From assembly GCA_019217005.1 (NCBI GenBank), contig JAHBNG010000047.1, positions 1-64,000 of the forward strand: a stretch of DNA of 64,000 bases, read 5' to 3'. Made by a program: the position numbers and the translations under genes. Below the pieces are notes generated by a model. That model worked only from the letters and a program-made list of their open reading frames with translations. It searched no databases and had not been told where the DNA came from. This DNA comes from Chloroflexi bacterium TSY. GTDB lineage: Bacteria > Chloroflexota > Anaerolineae > Caldilineales > Caldilineaceae. Below are positions 21,701-34,600 of the stretch, in pieces (the stretch's first letter is position 1; each line of letters starts with the position of its first letter).

Positions 21701-24700
21701 GTGAAGTTGCTGAATGGTAGCTTTATTACCGATACCTTCAGTGCTATTCCCTCTACACCGAGCGAGGGCGAGATTCGCAGTCTGCTCTACGTCAGCGAAC
21801 AGGCAAATCGCACGGTCAGCATGACCGATACAACGACGTTTACAGGGGATGTCGCCACCTTGACTTTCGATACAGACTCATCATTGATTGACACATACGG
21901 CACGCTCCGCTGGAACTCATACGAATACAGCGCTGCGTTGGGGTGGCAGCGACTAAGTCTGGCCGATCAGCTCGACGAGCTGGCCGACGAACTTGACAGC
22001 ATCTTTACCGCCACGACCTTGAACGGGATAGTCACGGGCAATGAGTCGATTGATGATGTAGAAGTCGCCAAAAGAGGAGCGATCTATGCGGCGCAGAGCT
22101 ACTTTATGCCCTTTGCCGTTGGCAGCAGCTTGCCGCTTGAGATTGCTGCCACAACGGTGGGGCAGACAACGCTGGTCGACAATGACCATCAGTTAGCAAG
22201 CGGTGACCAACCTGTGGTTGAGGCTGTTGCCGGTCTGCTTACAGAAGCCCAGCGCTACTTTGAGTATATTAGTCTGGCAAATCTAGAGATTCCCACAGCA
22301 GATGATGAGTGGGGCGTAGTTGCCAACGAAACCTGGGCAAAGATGGCCACATCTTCTGCGCTTATCCTGGCTGGCATGGGCGATGTTGCCCTCGGTAACC
22401 GCTCCAATACAGAAAGCAATGCCGTACTTATGCTGCAAGAGTATCCGAAACGCATGATCAGCTCAGAGATTAATGATACCCATGCACTAGGGTATATGGC
22501 CACCTCCTTGATTCCGACCATGACTGACTATGTTAGCAACGACAGCTACGGCAGCGGTGGTAATTTGGGTGGTCTCTTTCTATCCGTCGGTTATGGGCAT
22601 AGTTTTAGTGGTGCGAGCGGCAACATAACAGCGATGATGGATTTCCATCAATCTCTCTCTAAGGCAGCAGGAAGTGGAAAGCAATTCAATTCGTTCCGCG
22701 ACTTTGTAAAATTTACGAAAGTGGCAGAAGCAGCAAAGAGTTACCAAAGAATAAGTGATTTTTTTGGTGCCAGCGATATCTTTGGGTTTGCCCTTGATGT
22801 TGGTACGGTCGGGCTGCATATTAGCTTGGCCCATGCCGCTGGTGATGTGAATGCTGGCTCGCCATATTATCAAGAGTTTCTGGCCCTGCAGGTGGCCACC
22901 CTTTACACGAGCGTGATAACGGCCGTCATTGGGGCAACTGGCATAGGTTCTGTGGTGCTGGCCATCATCGGCTTGATCGACCTGTTGATTGTGACGATCT
23001 GCGTTGCCGTTCATAGCAATGGGGGCAAGGTTGACAAATATGTGGATAAGTGGGTCTGCGATGGACTGATGGGCACCTTTACGCAAGCGCTCACCTATGT
23101 CATTGCCGACTACACTCCCCTGGTCGATCTGGAGAACAAAGAGCGCCTCGCCATGAGTCTCAATACACCAACATTTGCTACGCCTACAGGGGGCACCGGA
23201 GCTGAAGGTATCGTCGTAGGCAACGAGGTCACGCTTAGTGCTGTCATCACCTCTACGCTCTATCGAGGTTCTCCCAACTGGATGGGCGAAATCTATGCCT
23301 GGCAGCTCTGGGACCAATATTTGGATAACGCATCTTTTGAGTACAGACTGCAAGAGAGCGAAGCAGACTTCTCGCTTGACCGCGGCCAGGGCGGCTGGAT
23401 AGAGGTAGAGGGACGCAAAAGCACAGCCAATGACACGATGGCCGATGATGCTCGCTTCTACCAGGTCTTTACACCAGCGCTGACCTATGGCCTACCCACC
23501 CCAGGCATCAATCAGGGCCAAGATCTCTATCTCTCTGAGGGCTTTGCCATGGAGGCCCAGAACTGCTGGATGATCCCGAATCCAACCTTTGTCCCACCAC
23601 TCATTCCTGTCTGTTGGTTGAACGAATATGAGGACAGTTTCCATCATTCGCTGGCGGGTGAGTTCGTCTTCGATATTCTACCAGCTACTCTCGACGAATT
23701 CCACAGCTTAACAGAAGTGAACAACGACAGCTACCGGTTCGATTGGGACGCTCAATTCCCTATAATAGCGGACGCCGACAACGACGGCTTGCGCGCCAAA
23801 GAGGCTGGAGGCATTGATCCCAACGATTCAAAGGCCGATAGCGACGGCGATGGGTTAAGCGATTGGTTCGAAGAGTATAGTCCGCTGGGCTTTGATTCTG
23901 AGCATCCTGACGCAGACTGTGATGGGTTGACCGACTATTGGGAAGCCCTCTATGGCACCGATCCAGCACGTCAAGATACAGACAATGACGGTCTGTGGGA
24001 CAGCGCCGAGATGCTTCATCCCAATAAGATAAATCCCTATGAGAATCGCATCAATGCGCAGGGCAATTCAGTGCCAGACAGTGTGCCCGCTTGCGCACCG
24101 ACGGATGCTTCCACCGTCGGCAGTTTTATCGGTGGCTGGGAGATTGTCTATGATTATGATCAGAATGATAATCCTATCTACCTCTGGGTGAACGCAAACC
24201 CGACCAACCCAGATACAGATAATGATACCATCACAGACAACGCCGAAGAGGTCTATGGTTACCATCCTGGCGTGGCCTCTACGCTCAACGTGCTCTCACT
24301 TGATTCAACGATTCAAACCCAAACCGGCTTTGAATCCTATGTCACGACGCAAGAGACCATCACCTATACAGCCACCGTGGGCAACGAACTGAGAAATCGC
24401 TACGCACATGGTCTACTGCAGAGTGAATTCCCGGTCGATGTGGTGCAGGAGACCAAAGCGTTCGGCACCTTGGATCCGCTGGCCGAAGTGACCATGAATG
24501 GCGCAGTAGATGTCGATGTCACCAGCAGCCTGGCCACGAGCATGACCTTGCGTGCGGGCGCTATCCTTGCTAAGGAATCCGAGGATTTGCTGCTGCATTT
24601 GCCTATGAACGAACCAGTTGGCGCTACGACCTTCCATGACTTGTCGTTGCCCAACTACGATTTTGTGTGTAGTACTGCTGGATGCCCCACAGCCAATGGC

Positions 24701-27700
24701 AGTTACCTGGAAGTCGGCCACCAACAATCCATAGAGAACTGGGATCCCGCATTGCGCGAGTCGAGCAGCTTGACAGTCGCAGCATGGGTTAAAGGGCAAC
24801 AAGGGCTGCCTACTGATGCCTTTGTTTATAGTTCGGGCAGTGGTCTCAATATTCTCGTTACAGGTGCCAGAATTCGGGTTATTAGTTCGTCTGGTGACGT
24901 GATTGAGTCTACACATCCTGGCTATGCAACAAAAGTTGTTGGCGATGATACAGCCGCAAAGGAGGCCTGGCTACCTCCCTTAACCCACATTGCAGTAACT
25001 GCTGATCCGCAAAACGGTGACGTAGACCTTTATGTAGATGGCCAATGGATGGGAAATAAAAAGTGGCTTCTTGCACCACAGACGGGTGGGTCGGCAAAGA
25101 TCGGTGGTGCTGATTCGAATGCGAGCATAGAAATCCACAGCCTACAAGTCTATGGCAGCGTTCTTTCAGCACTAGAGATTCGCACATTGGCCGGTTACGC
25201 AGATATGCAGCTAGGTTTGACCGAAACCACGGAAATTGTTACCTGCTCGGGCACCCGTTGTCCCAATTTCAGCAGTAGCGGCGCCACATTCGACCAAAGA
25301 CAACACGTAAGCGTCGAGCACAACGCACTGGCGTTAACAAAGAATGAATTCACCTTCTTTATTTGGCTCGATCCGAAGATGCGCAACGCACCATTTGAAC
25401 CAGAATTGGATGACGAAAGTTTGGTTGACTATCGTGATAACGATAAGAATTCGCAAGGGGTCTATCAGGATTGGCAAGGGGTCTTTGGTTATCAAGACAA
25501 AAGTAACGACAAGAAGATCTACCCCAGCATGTTTGTCAGCAATCATGGGCGTCTGCGCATGATTATGGGAGACGGCACCAACACCTGTGCATATACGTCA
25601 GCCCCTAATCTCATCACCTATGATGAGGAAGACGAAGCACAATATGTCACCGTCACCTATGATGGCACAACATTTGTTCTGTACATCAATGGGCTGGAGG
25701 AAGACCGTGGGGCACCAACCGACTGTGCAAGCGTAGACCTGGCGGGTGCGTTCGGCTCGTGGAATGAGCTCTATATTGGCCGCCCAAACAGCTTTGGCTA
25801 CCTTTGGTTCGATAATGTATGGTTCTATGAAATCATAGACTTTGGCGACAGTGCGGAATACTGTTTGAACCTTGATAGTAAAAACTCGAGTGGCAAGATC
25901 TGGTGGGATTTCGATGTGCCGGAAAAGGTGCGATTCAGTGAGGACATTAAGAAATTGCGGATGATCGATGATGACGATTCGTCACATGAATTCTGGTTCT
26001 TCGAAGACGATGTTGGTAGCGATGACTGCTTGTTGCATGATTCTAGCGACGACCTCCAGGTCAATGTCGTCGGAATCAACAACGCCAACTTGTCGGGTTC
26101 TCACTCTAGTTACTTTGATGATCAGCTCGGAGATGAAGGGAATTTACATTGGTCCGTCTCTAACGATTTCTTCGTCGGTGAGCTAAGCGACTTCCATAAG
26201 TTTTCCAGTGCGCTTTCCTCCGATTTGGTATCGAATATCTTTCGAGACAGGAACTTGGGCCTGAAGATGTCCATGGATGAGGCACCGGACCAGAATCAGT
26301 TTACCGATATCTCGACCAATCACTTCAGTGCCACGTGCTCAACTAACTCCTGCCCAGACAGCGGTATTCCTGGACGCTTCAACCAGGCTCTGCGCTTCGA
26401 TGGTGGCAATGCGGATGATGACGGATATGATGGCGTGATGGATTACCTGACCCTCGCACCAAGCGAAGAGGAGCTAGGGCTCGACGGCAATGACTTTACC
26501 ATCATGGCTTGGGTCAAGCCGGATGCGCTCGACGACTGGCATCGTATCCTCGGCGCAAGCCGGGCCAATAGCGTTAATGGTATCGCCTTTGGTTTTGATG
26601 GAAGAGCTACTAGCAAAAAACTCAACTTTGTGACCCATGGCGTGCAGAGCTATGAGGTTGTCATTCCAAATGACATTGTCGGTCGATGGTCTCACGTCGC
26701 TGTTGCCTTTGACAGCGGCAACGATGCAACCTTCTATCTCAATGGTCAAAAATGGGGCAACGAGATAGAAGGGTCGAACCCAGCTTCCTCCAACGCCGAC
26801 GACCCATACCTGATTGGGGCCTCTACAGACCGTAACAGTAGCGCGATCAGGTCGGCCTTCGATGGTCTCATCGACGACCTGCGTATTGTCAAGTATGCGC
26901 TGCTAGAGGAAGAAGAGATCCAGGCCATCATGCACGAAGCGCCGATCCTGAACCTCCATCTGGATGAGGACTTACATGCAGGGGTGTTTGTGAGCGATTC
27001 TCCCCTTATCGACAACAACGACAATATGATTAACGCCGAATGTTCGGAAGATACTTGTCCAGGCGCTGGGGATAAAGGACAGATCCGTGAGGCGGCGGTC
27101 TTCGATGGCCTCAATGACAGGTTGAAGGTAGACAATGTCGATAGCAAACTAGACCTGGAGAAATTCACCATCGCACTCTGGGTGAAGCCAACGCAGATTA
27201 AAAATCAGTATCAGGTGCTCATCGCCAAGGGAAATGATTTAGGGCCGGCAAATCGCAACTACAGCCTCCACGTCAACAGAGACGATATGAAGATACACTA
27301 CGGGTTGTGGATAAACGACTGTTCAACCGCAGTCAACAATGTAAGCGATGGGGCAATGCTCCAAAACCAGTGGAACCATGTCGTAATGACCTATAATGAC
27401 CTATGATGGCTCTAATGTAGCCCTCTACATAAATGGCGCATTGGACTCTTTGAAAAATGAACCTGGCACGGCCTGCCAAAGCAATACTGTACCGCTCTGG
27501 ATCGGAGATATGGACAACAGATATACTGCGTTTAGCGGAAGCTTGGATGAGATCACCATTCAGAGTGGTGCTTTGACTGAGGACGAGGTCATTGCACTCT
27601 ACGAATACCAGAGCAGTTGGTTCGATATAAAAGAGCGGCACGACATTCGGGTGGATGCGGATAAGATTATGGTCGAACTGGATTACCATCGGAATTCTGT

Positions 27701-30700
27701 AGCGCCAGGACAGATGATGTACATTAAGGCTATCGATCCGGTTATCAATGGTGTGGCGTCGCGCGTTAACACAGTGCGCTATATGATCAACAATCAGGGA
27801 CCCTTCAATGACGCCGTAAAAGTTACAAATAATGAGGGGAAGATTAGCTGGTTCTTTACGCTCCCATTCGATCTACCAGGCGAGACTGTGGCTATTAGCT
27901 TCGATGGCACAGATAATGTGGGCAACGGGGCAAATTCGACCGATATCGTTCTCAATATTGATGTGACTGGACCGACTGTCAGCCTCGATCCGGCATTCAG
28001 CAACGGAACGGTTTTGCAAGCAAAAAGCGCTCTGAATTTGAACGGTACAGTCACAGATGCTCAAAGTGATGTCCAGGCCAATGCCATGAGAATCCAGCTC
28101 CTTGACTCGTTCGATCATGCAGTGTCCAACAGGATTGCGGCCACCGTCTCTGGCCAGAGTTGGCAGGCAAGTCAACCGTTTGATGCTGCACCGTATGGCG
28201 CTTACAGTCTCTATATCGAGGCCGAAGACGTCTTAGGCAATCCATTTATGGGGCCAGTGCCCTCTAATCTGCTTCTCGATGGTCTAGCCCCTTATGCGGA
28301 TATGCCCATGCAGAGCCATCTGATTACCCAGACCGGAAGCGTCTTTTCGGGTATTGTTAGCGACGTCCCGTACCCGGTAGGCGGCAATCGACTGGTACAC
28401 CTTCACTTTGAAGAGGCGGCAGGGGCCACGTCCTTTATCAACGGGTCCATCTACGCAGGCAATGGCATTGGGACGGATGGCTCAGTCGCACGACTCACCG
28501 CCACCTGTAGCGGGAAGACATGTCCCAAGTCGGACGCAAGCGGCAGGGCTGGCAATGCACTCGCCTTCGATGGGGTAGATGACTACCTGACCATGCCCCA
28601 TGTCCTGAACCCAGCGGAGACGTCCTTTACTGCTGCCGCCTGGTTCAAGGCGATGACACTGCCCACAAACGAAAACAAGCGCATTCTGCAGCAAAAAGAT
28701 GGCACGGGCGTTGGGCGTAGTTGGCTCTATTTGACCTCTAGCGGACAGTTGGCGACTTATTTAGGTGGGAGTCAACTAGCAAGCCAGCAGACCGTCAATG
28801 CGGGCGAGTGGCATCACGCAGCCGTTAGTTATGATGGGAATCTACTCACCCTCTATTTGAACGGGGAGCAAGCGACGGCACCTGTGGCCAGAAACATGGA
28901 ATCCAGCGATGGCCAGATGCTGATCGGTGCCCACAAAGCGCTCGATCGACTCTTTGACGGTTCGATCGATGAAGTCGTTATCTATGGCGAAGCCTTGAGC
29001 GCCTCTGAGATCTACAACATAGCCAATCCGCTAAGCGGCAGCGTGGCACAGACCCAGATTCGATTCCGCCACGCTGGTGGTGCCGTCTGGTCTGGCGTTG
29101 ATCCGGACAACGTAGCCCTCTATCTGCCTATGGACGAGCAAGTTGGTTCAACGAGCTTTGAGGATTTCTCTGTTAACCAGCACTACGTCACATGCAGCAA
29201 CGAAAAACTCAGATGCCCAGTCGCTGGTGAGGTTGGTAAGCATGGCAATGCCCCGACCTTCGACGGTAAAAACGACTATCTGACCGTACCGCATGTCTTG
29301 GATCCAGCGGAGACATCCTTTAGCGTCTCGGTCTGGTTCAAGATCGATAACCTTCTGCAGGCCAGTGGCACCATGCGGCACTCACCTATGATGGTACGAC
29401 CCTCACACTCTATCTAGATGGGCAATCGAAGAGTGCACCAAGACAGATAGCATCCCTTAAAGGCGAGATGTTGGTCGGGAAGAAGGTTAGTCCGTATGCT
29501 CCTTACTTCTTCCGCGGTCAGATTGACGAGGTCGTCATATTTGATCGAGTGCTAAGCGAAGATGAAATCGAAGCGCTTGGCAACTCGCCCTGGTCGGATG
29601 TGACTCTAGCCTCGACCAGCGATAGCCACACCTCATGGAGCTATGCGTTGACCCACGAGCTGGAAGGTTTGTACAAAGCTGGGCTTTTTACGACCGATGC
29701 GCTGGGGAATGGCGGTGTTGTCAACGAAGCATGGACGGGCGTGATCGACACCATGTCACCCCGCTTGAGTCTTACCTATATCGACAATGGCGGCAACAGC
29801 TCCCAGGTTAGCTGTATGGCCAAGGATGACTTCCTGAGCGAGACGGGTTGGAGTTGTCCAATAACGGCGGCATCGCTTATCACAAGTACTCAGGATGCCA
29901 ACTGGTGGACGACGAACATCACTTCTACCGGGCCGTTGGTGCAGATCTCGGCGTACGACGGAGCCGCACCCGTCGTGTCTAACCCAACCATGACAGCTTG
30001 TGATCAATTTGGCAATTGCCACACGGATTCGGCAGGCGCACCAGTGCTAGCGACGATTCCGGCACAGTTCGTCCACCAGGGTGAGACGTTAAACTTTACC
30101 GCCGTTGCTAATGATGCGAATAATGATAGCTTGACCTTCAGTTTGAGTCATGAGCCAGCAGGTGCCAGCATCGACGGCATCAGTGGTCAGTTCACCTGGA
30201 CACCAGGGACGAATGTCACAGGAGGTGTCTATACACCGACCGTTATCGTCTCTGATGGTACCTACAGCGACACTCAGATCGTCAACATCACAGTCTATGA
30301 CCAGAATCCGATCCTCAGACTATCCTTCGATGAGGCAGCAGGCGAAACAACCTTCAGTGATAGCTCTTGGAGCAATTATCCTGTCAGTTGTTACGTTGGC
30401 CAGTGTCCGACGGCTGGAGAGCCAGGTGTCTCCGGCAATGCCGTTGAATTTGACGGCATAGACGATGCCTTGGTCATCCCTCATGTGTTGGATCCGTCTA
30501 CATCTGATCTGACCGCAGCTCTCTGGCTTAAAATAGATCCGGCGGTGTCCGACGCACCTCTTTTTGTGCATGCAAATGGTTCGGGTAAGGGGCTTAAGTG
30601 GCTCTACCTGAATTGGCCATCTCATTGGAATAGCGAACTGTACAATGGCAGTAATTGGTCGGGCGTCAGGGTCACTCAGGATGAATGGATCCACATAGCA

Positions 30701-31243
30701 GTGACTAAAAAGGGCCAGACTGTGAAGTTCTATATAGATGGGCAACTTGATTATATTCCTCTCGACTCGCCGTCAAGCATCCCATCCAATATAGGGGAAA
30801 TGCTCATTGGTTCCTCCCAGACGAGTAAAGAGAAGTTTCGTGGTCTAATTGACGAGGTTGTCATCTACCCCCGTGTCCTATCGGATACTGAGATTGCTAC
30901 TCTGGCCACGCAGAGCAACTCAGATGCCGCGGATCGGGTGCCGACGAATCTCCCAATAGATGAGGAACCGGAAGGCGAAGTTATCACAACGCTCTTCCTG
31001 CCAGTCTTCAGCAACCAATCTCCATTCAATGCGCGGGCAGCGAATGGCGTGAGCAGCCAATCTACGACAGAGAAATCCGTGGCCGATGATGTGAGCAAAG
31101 GAACAACCAACATCTTCCTGCCGATCATCAGCAATCAAGCTGGGTCACAGGTTGGGAGCAGTAGCGCCCAGAACGCACCGGTCGCTATCCCTGTTGAGAA
31201 GTTGGTGCATAAAGTTATGTTACCGGTGATGATGAATCAGTAG
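18710..31243 (+). pseudogene. Giant LamG / thrombospondin-3 surface protein, broken
   Basis: Restored, this is one gene of about 4,100 codons. The start ATG is 18710 (AAGGAAA upstream), with an N-terminal membrane segment (FYLAFMVLGVLTLAGAY). A lipoprotein-carrier-like region follows, then two membrane segments near 20020-20150. TSP3-type Asp-rich calcium repeats (DSDSDGLSD, DTDGDSVPD) come next, then a hydrophobic hairpin near 22900-23030 and a second TSP3 cluster near 23770-24020. Several LamG/concanavalin-type domains follow (signatures MAWVKP, WxHVAV, LYxNG, IDDLRI), then a cadherin-like domain near 30050. Three C-terminal motifs stand at the end: LFLPVFSNQ, IFLPIISNQ, VMLPVMMNQ. It is broken by MITE-3 at 19318, an 11-bp tandem duplication at about 27390, and a deletion inside a LamG domain at about 29370. 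The three readable parts are 18710-19402, 19538-27406 and 27396-31243. Confidence 0.85.
19318..19533 (+). mobile_element. MITE-3 copy A (216 bp)
   Basis: The ends TTCAGGGGCGGGCAC and GTCCGCCCTCAAAC are inverted repeats of each other with few mismatches. The inner terminal part CTATGCGAA is mirrored as TTCGTATAG. It is flanked by the direct repeat CCCTGATAG (19309-19317 and 19534-19542). Removing the element and one repeat joins the two parts of the giant gene in one frame. It contains no protein. Confidence 0.85.
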
Positions 31244-31327
31244 TGGATAGAGTGGGTAGTGAACAGTCGGTTGTTGAAAGAAGCAGATGTAAGTTGATTC
31301 CTGCAGCCTGAATAGCTATCCAACATG

Positions 31328-31366
31328 AACAGACGGCCTCGCGATCGATGCGGGGTCGTCTGTTCT
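31328..31366 (+). terminator. Terminator-like hairpin after the giant gene
   Basis: GAACAGACGGCCTCGC (31328-31343) pairs with GCGGGGTCGTCTGTTC (31351-31366) with two G-T type mismatches. It lies 85 nt after the stop. Its CGGCCTCGC core resembles the terminators of the other secreted genes. Confidence 0.65.
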
Positions 31367-31466
31367 TTGGATCTTGGATCATAGACGAACCCGACTCGAT
31401 TCAGATCGCTGGTCACTAGTATCATGCTATTCGGATCAAGTAGCTCGTGAAAGGAATGGATTCAGT

Positions 31467-31554
31467 GCCGGTTGAGTAGCCCGAAGGGCGTATCGAAACC
31501 AAATGGGTCGACCCGCAAACGCTGGTTTCGATACCGCTTCGCGACTCAACCGGC
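31467..31554. repeat. REP-like imperfect palindrome
   Basis: The arms at 31467-31500 and 31524-31554 share GCCGGTTGAGTAGC and TATCGAAACC with their inverses. They lie in the intergenic space between the convergent giant gene and the SARP/WD40 gene. Structures of this type (GGTTGAGT...CGAAACC) are common intergenic palindromes. It may act as a bidirectional terminator. Confidence 0.65.
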
Positions 31555-31639
31555 GTTTGCTCACCCATTTTGTCGGGTCGTTACCCGATACCGATGAGAG
31601 AATCTCAGGTCGTACACCCTACTAAACCCACCGTCATCT

Positions 31640-34600
31640 TCACCCGGCCACCCTCTCATCTTCCACCGCCCCCAACGCCTTGAGTGCAACCCGTTGCGCC
31701 TCGCTAATGCCCGTAACGCCGGTGATGTTCATGCCGTCATAAGGACCGGGGATCTCTAGAACCTGCAAGCACGCATCTGAGTCTATCTGCCAGAGCCGGA
31801 TTGTCTCATCTGCACTGCAACTGACCAGAATCCGCTCCCGTGAATTGATGGCAATGCCTGTGACGCGTTGGGTGTGACCTTTTAGCGTATGCCGAAGCTG
31901 TCCGCTGGGTAGATTCCAGATGCGCACTGTCTGATCCAGCCCACAGCTAATGAGGGTTGCGCCATCCGTCGTAAAGGCAACCGCCAACACCCATCCATTA
32001 TGCCCCTCTAAGGTTTGCAGTAGCTGTCTCTTATCCACATCCCATAGTCGAATGCTCTGATCTGCGGCACCACTGGCCAGGAGTCTGCCATCTGGACTGA
32101 AGACAACTGAATTGACCCATCCACTATGTCCCTCAACGACGTAACGGAGTTTCCCACTTTGTACATCCCATAGGCGTACAGTTTCGTCCGCAGCACCACT
32201 GGCCAGGGTTTCTCCATCTGGGCTGAAGACAACTGAATTGACCCATCCACTATGTCCCTCCAGCGTTTGCAATAGCTGTCCATCGTGTACGCTCCACAAA
32301 CGCACGGTCTCGTCTGCACTGCAACTGGCCAGGGTTTCTCCATCTGGGCTGAAGGCCAGAGACCAAATCCAACTAGTGTGACCATGCAATATGACGCAAA
32401 CTTGTCTGCTATCCACGTCCAGCAACTGAATTGTCTGATTCGCACCACCACAGGCTAGCATCTTATTGTCTGGACTGAAGGCGACAACTCTTACGCGACC
32501 AACGTGAATCGGACGACCTTCAATGGACGCGCGAACTGAGTTGCTCCCGTCGTATCCGGCGATACGCCAAAAACGCACTGCCTGATCAGAACTACCACTA
32601 GCCAGCATCATTCCATCTGGGCTAATGGCCACGGATTCGATGGTCAGTGTATATCCCTGCAAACGATGACTGGCTTGCTTGCGAGTCACGTCCCAAAGAT
32701 AGAGCGTTCGATCATCGCCGCCACTGGCTAGAATCTTTCCATCTGGACTAAAGGCAACGGCGTTAACCCAACCAGTATGCCCTCGCAGCGTATACTGGAG
32801 CTTTCGATTATGCGCGTCCCAGAGGCGAACCGTCTCGTCATCGCCGCCACTGGCTAGAATCTTTCCATCTGGACTGAAGGCGATGGATTGAATCCACCCT
32901 TCGTGGACTTCAATTGTGTGCTCGAGTTCTCCGTTGGCGATGTTCCAAAAACGTATTGTGCCATCATTGCTGCCGCTGACCAGCGTCTTCCCATCGAGAC
33001 TGAAGGCAAGAGAACGCACCCAATCTTTGTGCCCACGTAGCGTTTGTAGAACCTGTCCATTGCTCAAGTCCCAAAGCAGGACAATCTGATCAACACCGCC
33101 GCTGGCTAAGAGTCTCCCATCTGGACTAAAGGTCAAAGTGCGCATCGAGTTAGACCGATTTTTGGTCAGGATTGCGCGCAGCTGACCGCTTGGTATCTCC
33201 CACAAAAACAGTTTTCGGTCATCACTGACGCTGGCCAAGAGTCTCCCATCTGGGCTGAAAGCTAGGCAGCGTATTGCATTCGTGGGTCCTCGCAGGATTG
33301 CGTGTAATTGCCGGCTTTCTACATCCCACAGACAGACAATATGATCTCCGCCACTGCTCGCCAATATTGTGCCGTCGGGACTGAAAGCCACCGAGAGGAC
33401 AAGCTCTGTATGGTGGTGCAAGATTGTAATCAACTGCGCATCCGCTGTACTCCAGAGAAAAACTTCGCCTGTTTCAGTTGCCGCAGCCAGAAGCTGACCA
33501 TTCGGGCTCAGCGCAAGGGCGTGAATGTCCCCAAATGTGCCCGCAAAGGCTACGTCGGCAAACTCAGCGTCAGAAAAATTGACAGCAAGTAAGGCTGCTT
33601 CTCGTAAATAGGCTTGCCGAATACTGAGCTGAGAAAAATCAAACCCCGCCACGTTAATTGAGGACTGTAACAACAAATTCAGGATATTGCCGCCAGCATA
33701 GCTCGGTCTATTGGGGAACCGTATGCGTAGCTGGGTTAGGAGTTCCTGCAGCTTTAGAATGAGGGTTGCTCTGCTGGCCTTGGTGAGCAAACGTTTGCCG
33801 ATGGGCATCAGAAGCATACGAGCTTGACTTTCGCGCACAGACTCTTTGGCCTCCGCCTTGAGCAGGGCATGTCGATGTAAGAAATCGATTTCGCCTGTCT
33901 CGATTTCCCAAGCCAAGGCCTCTATCAGCCGGTCGGTTAAGTATTCTGTCACCACATTTTGCAGAGTGAAACCGTCATCGTGGCGTTCGATGAGCGAGCG
34001 GCGTAGCAGGCTGCGCAGCGCTTCCATAAAGGTGCTTTGAGCGGGTCGATGCAATAAATTTTTCCGAAGAAGCTGGGCCGACGTTAGTTCGCGTTCAACT
34101 GCCAACCAGAAAAGCAACTCCCTTTCTAGAGGGGAGAGACGCGCAAATTGCTGGTCGAGAACGTCACGTATGTCGTCAAAGACCAGCGATTCCTCCGTCA
34201 AAAACTCAATAATGTCCCTGCCAAAAATATCTTCAACAGAGTCCGCCACCAATTTCAGAGCCAAGGGGTTGCCTGAATAACGCTTGATCAGTATCATCTC
34301 TTCATCGTCCATTCCTTGCAAACCCCTCTGGGCCAATAGTTCGTGGCCAGCTCTATCGTCAAGACCATCGAGCTGTAGCGACTGAACCAATTGATTGTCA
34401 CCTTCTAGGCGCTTAAAATCTCGTAACTGCTCGCGGCTGGTCAGTATCAGATGGCTCTGGTGTTCAAGTGTTGCTATTTGTTGAATAAGTTGGTTGTAGG
34501 ATTCGTAACCAGGAAGATAAGCACCAGCCCGTTCCCCATCCAGAATGCTCTCCATATTGTCCAACACGAGAAGCACTCGCTTATTGCGCAGATAGCCTAA

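Noticed and set aside
27380..27410. Two overlapping genes at the end of the 7.8-kb frame
   Set aside because: The overlap is created by a tandem duplication of ATGACCTATA inside one LamG domain, so it is a frame break and not two genes.
32000..33500. CRISPR-like regular repeats
   Set aside because: The periodicity of about 120 bp is due to WD40 coding repeats in an open reading frame; there are no short repeat/unique spacer units.
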